This document shows positions 1 to 5,720 of a DNA stretch of 5,720 nt, in pieces. The stretch lies in contig CAMBPA010000107.1 in the NCBI GenBank assembly GCA_945869355.1, positions 1 through 5,720 on the forward strand, written 5' to 3'. The DNA is from Bordetella parapertussis (GTDB lineage: Bacteria; Pseudomonadota; Gammaproteobacteria; Burkholderiales; Burkholderiaceae_B). A program made the translations under genes and the position numbers. Each line of letters starts with the position of its first letter. Positions within the stretch are counted from its first letter, which is position 1. The notes under the pieces are model-generated. The model made no database searches, had not been told where the DNA came from, and saw nothing but the letters and a program-made list of their open reading frames with translations.

Positions 1-1
1 T

Positions 2-115
2 CAGCATAAGGGATATGGTACGGCTTTACACATGGAGCGCTTGCGCGAGCACGGGCCCTGTCCAGCGCACCGGCGCAGTTTTGCACCTGTACGTGTTTTA
101 TTGGATCCGCAATGA
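2..115 (+). CDS. rnhB: Ribonuclease HII, C-terminal end only (5' part outside window)
   Basis: This is the last 37 codons of an open frame that enters from the left edge and stops at TGA 113-115. RNase HII cuts the RNA strand of RNA-DNA hybrids and starts removal of ribonucleotides misincorporated in DNA. The tail contains the stretch [19 protein letters not shown] followed by HRRSFAPV, which is the conserved C-terminal signature of bacterial RNase HII (G-Y-G-T, then a helix, then H-G-P-C-P and RRSF-P-V). The catalytic acidic residues lie upstream, outside the window, so activity cannot be judged. Its stop overlaps the next gene's start as ATGA, which suggests one transcript with translational coupling. 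The identification rests on a short but very characteristic segment. Confidence 0.87.
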   Translation, partial: QHKGYGTALHMERLREHGPCPAHRRSFAPVRVLLDPQ

Positions 116-891
116 AAAGTATTGAGTCACGCTCGAACCCTTTGTACAAGCAATTGTTTAAGTGGCAGTCGAGTGCAGGGCGCCGAGACGAACCAATCCT
201 TTTGGAAGGTCTTCACTTGTGCGAGGCCTTTCTTGCCCTCGGACGACAGCCGCAGTACGCCTTGTTCGATCAGACGCGCATCGATGAACCTCAACTCGTC
301 CGCTTGATCGATAAGTTATCAGAAGAGGTTTGTTGTACGTTATCTGGAAGTCTGTTGGGTAATTTGTCGAATCTCGACACGGACCAAGGCGTATTGTTCG
401 TCGTCAAGCCATCGAGTCCGTCGTTGCCTGAACAGTTGGTGGGCAATATGCTTTGGCTTGATCGTGTACAAGATCCGGGTAACGTCGGCACGCTACTTAG
501 AACGGCTGCTGCGGCGGGTATTGTTCGTGTGCTGGCCTCAACGGGTACGGCGTCATTGTGGTCGCCTAAGGTGCTGCGTAGTGCACAGGGGGTGCACTTT
601 GGATTGCGCTTACATGAGCATGTCGACTTAGTCGCTGCTACGCGCAGCCTGACCGTTCCTTTGATCGTGACGACTCTGCGCGATGCGAGTGATCTCTTTG
701 ATACCAAGTTGCCGCCACATGCTGCGTGGGTATTTGGGCACGAAGGGCAAGGCGTGAGCCAGTCACTGATTGACTTGGCTGCGCTGCGCTTAAAAGTCGA
801 CCATACACCCTCGGTCGAGTCGTTAAACATCACTGCGGCCGCGGCGGTCTGCCTCTTTGAGCAGCGTCGGCAACAGCGTTCAACGCACTAG
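112..891 (+). CDS. SpoU/TrmH-family 2'-O-ribose RNA methyltransferase (23S rRNA type)
   Basis: A 259-residue protein predicted to transfer a methyl group from S-adenosylmethionine to a ribose 2'-OH of structured RNA, probably 23S rRNA. Residues 1 to about 95 form the substrate-binding N-terminal domain, with the typical opening of a short helix followed by [17 protein letters not shown]. Residues from about 112 form the SPOUT (trefoil-knot) domain with its three motifs: [14 protein letters not shown] at 117-130 (Asn124 and Arg130 are the expected catalytic positions), FGHEGQG at 208-214, and SVESLN at 234-239 followed by an Ala-rich helix. Motif 2 is usually G-N-E-G-x-G, and His210 replaces the Asn here. 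The ATG at 112 overlaps the rnhB stop, and a weak GGAT lies just upstream, supporting coupled translation. RlmB, TsnR and other SpoU members share these motifs, so the exact target nucleotide is not assigned. Confidence 0.92.
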   Translation: MKSIESRSNPLYKQLFKWQSSAGRRDEPILLEGLHLCEAFLALGRQPQYALFDQTRIDEPQLVRLIDKLSEEVCCTLSGSLLGNLSNLDTDQGVLFVVKPSSPSLPEQLVGNMLWLDRVQDPGNVGTLLRTAAAAGIVRVLASTGTASLWSPKVLRSAQGVHFGLRLHEHVDLVAATRSLTVPLIVTTLRDASDLFDTKLPPHAAWVFGHEGQGVSQSLIDLAALRLKVDHTPSVESLNITAAAAVCLFEQRRQQRSTH

Positions 892-1724
892 AAGGCAGAA
901 TGGCGATCCAAGCCGACTTCTTGTAATACGGTGGTTGAAATCTCTTCGATGGACTTTGTCGTCGTTGAGAGCATCGGGATGCTTTCTCTGCGCATCAGAC
1001 GTTCAGCTTCTGCGACTTCGTGGCGACATTGTGGCAAAGAAGCATACTGGCTGTCTGGTCGGCGTTCGTGTCTGACTTCCGTGAGTCGCTCGGGCTGAAT
1101 CGTTAGACCGAACAGCTTGGCACGATGGGGCATGATCGTTTTTGGTAATGCCCCACGGTCAAAGTCTTCCGGTATGAGCGGAAAATTAGCAGCCTTGACA
1201 CCGTATTGCATCGCTAGGTACAGGCTCGTCGGTGTCTTTCCACAGCGAGACACGCCAATTAAGATGACGTCTGCTTGGGCGAGTCCTGAGACGAACTGGC
1301 CGTCATCGTGCGCTAAGCTAAAGTTAATGGCTTCGATGCGGTTTCGGTACTGTAGCGAGCTAACTGCTTTATGCGACTTACCGATAGAGTGGCTCGATTT
1401 CATTCCGAGGTTTTGCTCAAGTGGCTCGACAAATGCCCCAAATAAATCCAGAAAAAGTGCGTTGGCGAGCTTGACACGCGACAGCACGTCAGCATTCACA
1501 AGCGTTGTAAAGACGATGGGCGGGTTGCCTTGATCGGTGGCACAGCGATTAATACGTTGTACGACCGTATCCGCCTTCTCGACCGTGTCAATAAACGGAA
1601 CGCGCACTTGTTTGAAGGTCACCGACTCAAACTGTGACAGCACAGAGTGACTGAATGTCTCAGCCGTAATACCCGTGCCGTCCGAGATGATGAAAACGGT
1701 TCGTTCAGTGGCTGGCGTGGTCAT
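888..1724 (-). CDS. ppsR: Phosphoenolpyruvate synthase regulatory protein (bifunctional PpsA kinase / pyrophosphorylase, DUF299)
   Basis: A 278-residue cytosolic protein of the DUF299 family, full length for the family. Members inactivate PEP synthase by ADP-dependent phosphorylation of a threonine next to its catalytic histidine, and reactivate it by a Pi-dependent, pyrophosphate-forming dephosphorylation. Seen here: an N-terminal start [11 protein letters not shown] leading into [11 protein letters not shown] at residues 13-23, the P-loop GVSRCGKT at 157-164 (G-x4-G-K-T) followed by [11 protein letters not shown], and the conserved [11 protein letters not shown] at 177-187. The ATG at 1724-1722 is chosen because the family begins right before this V-F-I-I-S-D strand. 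An in-frame extension to 1829 would add 35 unrelated residues and swallow the promoter region. A weak GGACGG lies upstream as ribosome site. It is divergent from its target ppsA and convergent with the methyltransferase, overlapping it by 4 bases. Confidence 0.95.
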   Translation of the reverse strand: MTTPATERTVFIISDGTGITAETFSHSVLSQFESVTFKQVRVPFIDTVEKADTVVQRINRCATDQGNPPIVFTTLVNADVLSRVKLANALFLDLFGAFVEPLEQNLGMKSSHSIGKSHKAVSSLQYRNRIEAINFSLAHDDGQFVSGLAQADVILIGVSRCGKTPTSLYLAMQYGVKAANFPLIPEDFDRGALPKTIMPHRAKLFGLTIQPERLTEVRHERRPDSQYASLPQCRHEVAEAERLMRRESIPMLSTTTKSIEEISTTVLQEVGLDRHSAF

Positions 1725-1753
1725 ATCGAATATCCGTCCCAAGGTTTCACAAG

Positions 1754-1761
1754 AGTATAAT
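1754..1761. promoter_or_regulatory. Overlapping divergent -10 elements for ppsR and ppsA (candidate)
   Basis: The octamer AGTATAAT contains a perfect TATAAT on the plus strand (1756-1761) and TATACT (5 of 6 to consensus) on the minus strand (1759-1754). Minus-strand transcription would start near 1747, giving ppsR a leader of about 23 bases. Plus-strand transcription would start near 1768, giving ppsA a leader of about 140 bases. Neither direction has a good -35: the best plus-strand hexamer at correct spacing, TCCGTC, matches almost nothing, and the minus strand offers only TTCAAG at 18 bases. Use as a shared promoter is therefore inference from the -10 and the geometry. Confidence 0.42.
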
Positions 1762-1785
1762 GCACTGCAGCAATGGTCTTGAAAG

Positions 1786-1812
1786 CTCACCGCAGAAAAC
1801 TCACCGCAGAAA
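1786..1812. repeat. Tandem direct repeat in the ppsR-ppsA spacer
   Basis: CTCACCGCAGAAA occurs twice, at 1786-1798 and 1800-1812, separated by one base, so the period is 14. Each copy ends in GCAGAA, and the reverse complement TTCTGC lies at 1820-1825, so either copy could pair with it (the second with an 8-base loop). If the plus-strand -10 at 1756 is used, all of this is transcribed as part of the ppsA leader. It could be an operator with two half-sites, a structured leader, or a chance local duplication. Confidence 0.6.
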
Positions 1813-1844
1813 CGTAATATTCTGCACATCGAGGGTAGTAGGCC

Positions 1845-1879
1845 AGTTTGGTTAGCGTGTGTCGCGCATTAACCAAACT
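1845..1879 (+). promoter_or_regulatory. Long perfect inverted repeat / hairpin in the presumed ppsA leader
   Basis: AGTTTGGTTA at 1845-1854 is exactly complementary to TAACCAAACT at 1870-1879, with 15 bases between. Inside, GCG 1855-1857 can pair with CGC 1865-1867, leaving a two-base bulge and a 7-base loop, for about 13 pairs in total. It ends 17 bases before the AAAGGTGA ribosome site. The bases after it, CGCTTTCTTAT, are pyrimidine-rich but are not a clean T run, so it is not a convincing intrinsic terminator. It could act as an RNA hairpin that stabilises or attenuates the ppsA message, or as a DNA operator with arms about 25 bases apart centre to centre. Confidence 0.6.
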
Positions 1880-1896
1880 CGCTTTCTTATATCGTT

Positions 1897-1904
1897 AAAG
1901 GTGA
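1897..1904 (+). promoter_or_regulatory. Ribosome binding site that fixes the ppsA start
   Basis: AAAGGTGA is a good match to the anti-Shine-Dalgarno complement and ends 5 bases before the ATG at 1910. It supports that ATG over the in-frame GTG at 1859, which lies inside the loop of the upstream hairpin and has no such site. Confidence 0.75.
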
Positions 1905-1909
1905 CTTTC

Positions 1910-4273
1910 ATGTCGTATGTCGTTTCATTCGAGCAGCTCCGTATGACGGACGTTGACTCAGTTGGAGGAAAAAACGCCTCTTTAGGCGAAATGATTAGCC
2001 AGCTTGCAGATGCGGGCGTTCGAGTTCCTGGTGGTTTTGCGACGACGGCACAGGCATTTCGCGATTTCCTTTCCGATACGGGATTGGATACGCGTATTGC
2101 TGATCGTCTCAAAACATTGAATCCGGATGATGTACGCGAGCTTGCGTTGGCGGGTGCACAAATTCGACAGTGGATTGTTGAAGCACCTTTGCCCAAGCAG
2201 TTGCACGATGATATTGCGTCTGCATTTGCGCAGCTTGATTCTGACGGAAAAGGCTCGTTTGCGGTGCGTTCGTCCGCCACGGCAGAAGACTTGCCGGACG
2301 CGTCGTTCGCAGGTCAGCAAGAAACTTTCTTGAACGTAGTGGGGTTCGACGACGTGATCGATAAGATCCGTCATGTGTTTGCATCGCTTTATAACGATCG
2401 CGCAATTTCGTATCGCGTGCATAAAGGTTACGCGCATGCCGACGTCGCACTTTCGGCAGGTATTCAGCGGATGGTACGTTCTGATAAGGGTAGTGCAGGA
2501 GTGGTGTTCACGCTTGACACTGAGTCTGGCTTTGCCGAGGTTGTGTTCATTACGTCATCTTATGGGCTCGGTGAGACTGTCGTGCAAGGCGCGGTGAACC
2601 CCGATGAGTTCTATGTATTTAAGCCGACTTTGGCTGACGGAAAGTCTCCGATTGTTAGTCGACGCATCGGCTCCAAACTCTTGAAGATGGAGTTTGACAA
2701 AGACCGGACAGAGGGCAGGGCCGTGCGCACGGTCGATGTGCCCGTGTCAGAGCGCAATCGCTTTTCGCTGACTGACGCTGAGGTCATTGAGCTCGCGAAA
2801 TATGCGGTCATTATCGAGAAGCATTATCAACGGCCCATGGATATCGAATGGGGTCGCGACGGAATCGACGGAAAAATATACATTCTGCAAGCGCGTCCTG
2901 AAACAGTGAAGTCGCAAGAAGGTCATAGCGACGTGCAACAGCGCTATAAGCTGAAGGCGACGGGCGATGTGCTCGTGACAGGCCGTGCGATTGGACAAAA
3001 GATTGGTGCGGGTCCCGTGCGCGTGGTGGGCGATATTTCCGACATGGATAAGGTCCAGGCAGGGGATGTCTTAGTGACCGACATGACCGATCCAAACTGG
3101 GAACCCGTTATGAAGCGTGCCGCGGCAATCGTGACGAATCGTGGTGGTCGGACCTGCCATGCTGCAATTATTGCGCGCGAGCTGGGCATCCCGGCTGTGG
3201 TGGGTTGTGGTGACGCGACTGATCGGCTTAAAGATGGACATCAAGTGACGGTATCTTGCGCTGAGGGCGATGAAGGTCGTATCTACGACGGCTTAATTGA
3301 GACCGAGATTGAAGAAGTCCAGCGCGGTGCGATGCCTGATATCGGTCTTAAAGTGATGATGAATGTGGGGAACCCCCAGCTGGCCTTTGATTTTTCATTT
3401 ATCCCGAATCACGGTGTTGGGCTCGCACGTCTCGAGTTCATTATCAATAACAATATCGGTATTCATCCTAAGGCGGTGCTTGACTATCCCAACGTGGATG
3501 CTGAATTGAAGGTGGCGGTCGAGTCTGCCGCACGTGGGTACGCAAGTCCGCGGGCATTTTTTGTGGATAAGTTAGCGGACGGCATTGCAACGATCGGTGC
3601 GGCGTTTTATCCAAAGTCGGTCATTGTTCGCTTGTCAGACTTTAAATCGAACGAATACCGCAAACTCGTTGGTGGCTCACGCTACGAGCCTGAGGAAGAG
3701 AATCCGATGTTAGGTTTTCGTGGTGCCTCTCGTTACATATCTGCGGATTTTGCAGAGTGCTTCAAAATGGAATGCGAGGCATTAAAGCGCGTACGCAACG
3801 ATATGGGGCTGAATAACGTTGAAATCATGGTCCCCTTTGTTCGTACCGTGCAGCAAGCTAAGCGCGTAGTGGATTTGTTGGCCGTCCATGGTTTGGTTCG
3901 CGGAGAAAATGGTTTGCGTCTCATCATGATGTGTGAAGTGCCCTCAAATGCCATCTTGGCTGAGCAGTTTCTTGAGCATTTCGACGGATTTTCGATTGGT
4001 TCGAATGATCTAACGCAATTGACTTTAGGGCTTGATCGGGATTCCGGCATGGAACTTTTAGCGGCAGACTTCGACGAGCGCGATGATGCAGTCAAGTTTA
4101 TGTTGAGTCGCGCCATCAATGCATGTTTGAAAGCCGGTAAGTACGTGGGTATTTGTGGCCAAGGGCCAAGTGATCACGCGGACTTCGCCTTATGGCTGCG
4201 TGATCAAGGCATCCTTTCCATGTCACTTAACCCCGACACGGTCGTCGATACCTGGAAAAAGCTTGCAAACTAA
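1910..4273 (+). CDS. ppsA: Phosphoenolpyruvate synthase (pyruvate, water dikinase)
   Basis: A 787-residue cytosolic enzyme, close to the usual length of about 790, that converts pyruvate, ATP and water to phosphoenolpyruvate, AMP and phosphate, the entry step of gluconeogenesis from three-carbon substrates. The N-terminal ATP-grasp domain (about 15-340) begins with [12 protein letters not shown], carries [20 protein letters not shown] from Arg120, and ends at LQARPET (Arg329). The swivelling phosphohistidine domain (about 375-450) carries GGRTCHAAI with catalytic His417; Thr415 is the position PpsR phosphorylates. The C-terminal TIM-barrel (about 475-780) carries GFRG (Arg604), MCEVPSN (Glu676), GSNDLTQL (Asn699, Asp700) and the catalytic Cys749 in GICGQGPSD. 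No key residue is missing. The start is set by AAAGGTGA at 1897-1904. It is divergent from ppsR and ends 25 bases before a terminator. The stop is TAA 4271-4273. Confidence 0.97.
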   Translation: MSYVVSFEQLRMTDVDSVGGKNASLGEMISQLADAGVRVPGGFATTAQAFRDFLSDTGLDTRIADRLKTLNPDDVRELALAGAQIRQWIVEAPLPKQLHDDIASAFAQLDSDGKGSFAVRSSATAEDLPDASFAGQQETFLNVVGFDDVIDKIRHVFASLYNDRAISYRVHKGYAHADVALSAGIQRMVRSDKGSAGVVFTLDTESGFAEVVFITSSYGLGETVVQGAVNPDEFYVFKPTLADGKSPIVSRRIGSKLLKMEFDKDRTEGRAVRTVDVPVSERNRFSLTDAEVIELAKYAVIIEKHYQRPMDIEWGRDGIDGKIYILQARPETVKSQEGHSDVQQRYKLKATGDVLVTGRAIGQKIGAGPVRVVGDISDMDKVQAGDVLVTDMTDPNWEPVMKRAAAIVTNRGGRTCHAAIIARELGIPAVVGCGDATDRLKDGHQVTVSCAEGDEGRIYDGLIETEIEEVQRGAMPDIGLKVMMNVGNPQLAFDFSFIPNHGVGLARLEFIINNNIGIHPKAVLDYPNVDAELKVAVESAARGYASPRAFFVDKLADGIATIGAAFYPKSVIVRLSDFKSNEYRKLVGGSRYEPEEENPMLGFRGASRYISADFAECFKMECEALKRVRNDMGLNNVEIMVPFVRTVQQAKRVVDLLAVHGLVRGENGLRLIMMCEVPSNAILAEQFLEHFDGFSIGSNDLTQLTLGLDRDSGMELLAADFDERDDAVKFMLSRAINACLKAGKYVGICGQGPSDHADFALWLRDQGILSMSLNPDTVVDTWKKLAN

Positions 4274-4298
4274 TAAAATTAAATGAGTTGTTCGTCAT

Positions 4299-4326
4299 AA
4301 AAATGGGGCCGATGACCCCATTTTTT
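4299..4326. terminator. Bidirectional intrinsic terminator between ppsA and smpB
   Basis: AAAAATGGGG at 4299-4308 pairs perfectly with CCCCATTTTT at 4316-4325 around a 7-base loop (CCGATGA). Reading right, the stem is followed by T residues through 4326 and terminates ppsA. Reading left, the A run at 4299-4303 becomes the T tract and terminates smpB. The last base of the smpB TAA stop (4325 on the minus strand) is already part of the stem. High confidence from symmetry, tract and convergent placement. Confidence 0.9.
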
Positions 4327-4783
4327 AGTCTCGATTTCGGGTGTCATGCTTCATTAGGCGTTCTTTTTCGCGCGCCCAGTCTTTTTCTTGGGAGGCGTCG
4401 CGCTTATCGTGAAGTTTTTTGCCCTTTCCTAGACCAAAATCAAGCTTGATGCGGCCATTTTTGTAGTGCAAGTTGATGGGGACGAGGGCGTAGCCACGCT
4501 GCTCAACTTTACCGATCAACTTGCTGATTTCTTCTGCCTTAAGCAGTAGTTTCCGCGTCCGGGTCGAGTTTGGCAGGACATGTGTCGAGACGGAGTGCAA
4601 AGGGCTGATATGCATACCTAAGAGCCATAATTCCGCCTCAAGAATCACGACATAGCTTTCCTTTAGTTGGGCTCGTCCCTCCCGGATCGCCTTCACTTCC
4701 CAGCCTTCCAGGACTAAACCCGCCTCAAAGCGATCTTCGATCAAAAAGTCATGAAACGCTTTGCGGTTTTCGATAATGCTCAT
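4325..4783 (-). CDS. smpB: SsrA-binding protein SmpB (trans-translation)
   Basis: A 152-residue basic protein that binds tmRNA (SsrA) and delivers it to ribosomes stalled on messages without a usable stop codon, allowing tagging of the nascent peptide and ribosome release. The length is typical. Family landmarks are [20 protein letters not shown] at 6-25, [19 protein letters not shown] at 27-45, HISPL at 58-62, TRTRKLLL at 74-81, the [18 protein letters not shown] strand pair at 96-113, and the basic C-terminal tail beginning [10 protein letters not shown] at 119-128, which enters the mRNA channel as a helix. The ATG at 4783-4781 gives the normal N-terminus; the ribosome site in front is weak. 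The tmRNA gene itself is not in this window. It is convergent with ppsA, sharing a terminator, and divergent from the MBOAT gene. Confidence 0.96.
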   Translation of the reverse strand: MSIIENRKAFHDFLIEDRFEAGLVLEGWEVKAIREGRAQLKESYVVILEAELWLLGMHISPLHSVSTHVLPNSTRTRKLLLKAEEISKLIGKVEQRGYALVPINLHYKNGRIKLDFGLGKGKKLHDKRDASQEKDWAREKERLMKHDTRNRD

Positions 4784-4795
4784 TATTTAGACTAT

Positions 4796-4812
4796 TTGGC
4801 CTATAAGGCCAA
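4796..4812. repeat. Perfect short palindrome in front of smpB
   Basis: TTGGCCTATAAGGCCAA is a perfect inverted repeat of 7 bases per arm around a central ATA (4803-4805). It lies 12 bases upstream of the smpB start on the minus strand, where it would be either a hairpin in the 5' leader close to the translation start or a small operator. No good smpB -10/-35 pair was recognised in the spacer, so its position relative to the transcript start is unknown. Confidence 0.5.
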
Positions 4813-4908
4813 CCTACTTTGTGAAGCTGAATCCTAGAGTTTAACCTGTGCTGCAGTAGGGCAGATATCTAGGTAAAATCCGACTTGATTTTGAAAAAAT
4901 GATCCGTG

Positions 4909-4937
4909 TTGTGATGCGGGCCGACCACAACTCTAAT
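4909..4937 (+). promoter_or_regulatory. Candidate sigma-70 promoter for the MBOAT gene
   Basis: TTGTGA at 4909-4914 (4 of 6 to the -35 consensus) and TCTAAT at 4932-4937 (5 of 6 to the -10) are separated by exactly 17 bases. An A/T-rich stretch, including TTTTGAAAAAAT, lies just upstream and could act as an UP element. Transcription would begin near 4944, giving a leader of only about 22 bases before the ATG at 4966. Confidence 0.5.
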
Positions 4938-4965
4938 AGATTCGTATCAGATACTCCACGTTGCC

Positions 4966-5720
4966 ATGGTTTTCTCTTCTCTGGTATTTCTGTATCTGTT
5001 TCTTCCCTGTAGCCTGATCCTCTACTATTTTTTAGGCTCTAAGTTTCGTCACGCAATTGCTGCGGATGGCACGACGGATCCTGGCGCTCCGACCGAGGCG
5101 CAAAACTACATTCTGATTGCCGTTAGTCTGTTTTTCTACGCGTGGGGAGAACCGATTTGGGTCTCGCTTCTTGTTCTCACGGCGTTCGTTGATTGGGTCG
5201 CGGCGCTTTGGATGGAGCGCACACGGGGTACGAACGGACCAAAGTTTGCGCTTGCGCTGTCGCTCGTCTCTAATTTGTCTCTTCTTGGCGTTTTTAAGTA
5301 CAGTGATTTTTTTGTAGAAAATGTAAACACGACGCTCGGTGCTTCGTTTAATTTGCCTGGGTATGCGTTGCCGATCGGCATTTCGTTTTATGTGTTCCAA
5401 ACCCTATCCTATTCGGTTGATGTCTACCGAGGCGACGTGAGAGCGCAACGCCGCTTCATGGATTTCTTGCTGTACGTTAGCCTCTTTCCGCAGCTTGTGG
5501 CGGGTCCGATTGTTCGGTATGTCCATATCGCGGCAGAGATTCGTGGCCGTAGGCATTCATGGGAGCTATTTAGTCGCGGCCTGCATCGCCTGTGCGTAGG
5601 ACTATTTAAAAAGGTGTTCATCGCGAACGTGGCAGGAGAATGGGCGCAGCGCACCATGGGTGGAGATCTGACCGCGCTGTCTACCGGCGATGCCTGGTTA
5701 GGTTTAGCGATGTTCACTTT
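4966..5720 (+). CDS. AlgI-type MBOAT membrane O-acyltransferase, N-terminal half (runs off window)
   Basis: An open frame of 251 complete codons continuing past the right edge. AlgI-type MBOAT proteins are polytopic inner-membrane proteins that pass acetyl groups across the membrane for O-acetylation of exported or surface polysaccharides, with a periplasmic SGNH-like partner. Seen: the family start MVFSSLVFLYLFLP (first membrane segment, about 4-23), SLFFYAWGEPIW at 54-65, GVFKYSDFF at 108-116, LPIGISFYVFQTLSYSVDVY at 135-154, the signature FPQLVAGPIVRY at 174-185, and GLFKKVFIAN at 212-221. At least six hydrophobic segments are visible. The catalytic His of the family lies beyond the window edge, so activity is not testable here. 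The ATG at 4966 is the only plausible start: the frame is stopped at TGA 4912 and has no other ATG between. There is no clear Shine-Dalgarno. Typical members have about 470-520 residues. The substrate is unknown, and alginate should not be assumed. Confidence 0.9.
   Translation, partial: MVFSSLVFLYLFLPCSLILYYFLGSKFRHAIAADGTTDPGAPTEAQNYILIAVSLFFYAWGEPIWVSLLVLTAFVDWVAALWMERTRGTNGPKFALALSLVSNLSLLGVFKYSDFFVENVNTTLGASFNLPGYALPIGISFYVFQTLSYSVDVYRGDVRAQRRFMDFLLYVSLFPQLVAGPIVRYVHIAAEIRGRRHSWELFSRGLHRLCVGLFKKVFIANVAGEWAQRTMGGDLTALSTGDAWLGLAMFT

Noticed and set aside
291..833. 180-codon minus-strand open frame inside the methyltransferase gene
   Set aside because: The plus strand carries all three SPOUT motifs. 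The antisense product is Ser/Thr/Arg-rich, has no recognisable domain and has no ribosome site, so it reads as a shadow.
1117..1533. 138-codon plus-strand open frame opposite ppsR
   Set aside because: It is antisense to the conserved core of PpsR, including the P-loop, and shows no family resemblance.
1725..1829. In-frame upstream extension of ppsR to an ATG at 1829 (35 extra residues)
   Set aside because: The extra residues do not resemble the DUF299 N-terminus, the family start fits the ATG at 1724, and the extension would cover the candidate promoters and the tandem repeat.
1845..1890. Leader hairpin as an intrinsic terminator/attenuator with a U tract
   Set aside because: The bases after the stem (CGCTTTCTTAT) are interrupted by C and A and start two bases away, so a classical terminator is not supported. 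It is kept only as an unexplained hairpin.
1859..1909. GTG start at 1859 for ppsA
   Set aside because: It lies in the loop of the leader hairpin without a ribosome site. The ATG at 1910 has AAAGGTGA at proper spacing and gives the normal PpsA N-terminus.
4784..4965. tmRNA (ssrA) gene or a small RNA between smpB and the MBOAT gene
   Set aside because: The 182-base spacer is shorter than a tmRNA. No tRNA-like acceptor end, T-loop or tag-coding frame was seen, and no terminator follows.
5032..5717. Several minus-strand open frames (and one plus-strand frame) in the right-hand 700 bases
   Set aside because: They are out of frame with the clear MBOAT reading frame from 4966. Their products are Arg/Ser-rich and lack domains.

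Overview
The window looks like a piece of a betaproteobacterial chromosome, most likely Burkholderiales or a close relative, with roughly balanced base composition. This rests on protein resemblance (PpsR, PpsA, SmpB and the rnhB-linked SpoU methyltransferase are all close to betaproteobacterial forms as I recall them) and on the gene order rnhB / rRNA methyltransferase / ppsR / ppsA / smpB. I could not run a search, so genus is not called.

Layout, left to right: (1) 2-115, the last 37 codons of rnhB (RNase HII), translationally coupled by an ATGA overlap to (2) 112-891, a SpoU/TrmH-family 2'-O-ribose RNA methyltransferase. (3) 888-1724 on the minus strand, ppsR, whose stop codon overlaps the methyltransferase stop inside one CTAG. 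(4) 1725-1909, a 185-base divergent control region between ppsR and ppsA. It holds overlapping -10-like elements for both strands, a tandem 14-base repeat, a complementary hexamer and a strong 10-bp inverted repeat in the presumed ppsA leader. (5) 1910-4273, ppsA (PEP synthase). (6) 4299-4326, a bidirectional intrinsic terminator serving ppsA and smpB. (7) 4325-4783 on the minus strand, smpB. (8) 4784-4965, a divergent 182-base spacer with a small palindrome in front of smpB and a candidate promoter pointing right. (9) 4966 to the window end, the first 251 codons of an AlgI-type MBOAT membrane O-acyltransferase, cut by the edge.

How the genes relate: PpsA makes phosphoenolpyruvate from pyruvate and ATP for gluconeogenesis. 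PpsR switches PpsA off and on by phosphorylating and dephosphorylating a threonine two residues before the catalytic histidine, and both residues are intact here (Thr415, His417). Enzyme and regulator share one divergent promoter region. RNase HII, the RNA methyltransferase and SmpB are housekeeping nucleic-acid and translation functions. The MBOAT gene is the accessory element of the window and points to O-acetylation of a cell-surface polysaccharide.

I found no mobile element, CRISPR array, tRNA or rRNA, and no convincing novel system. The least explained structure is in the ppsR-ppsA spacer.
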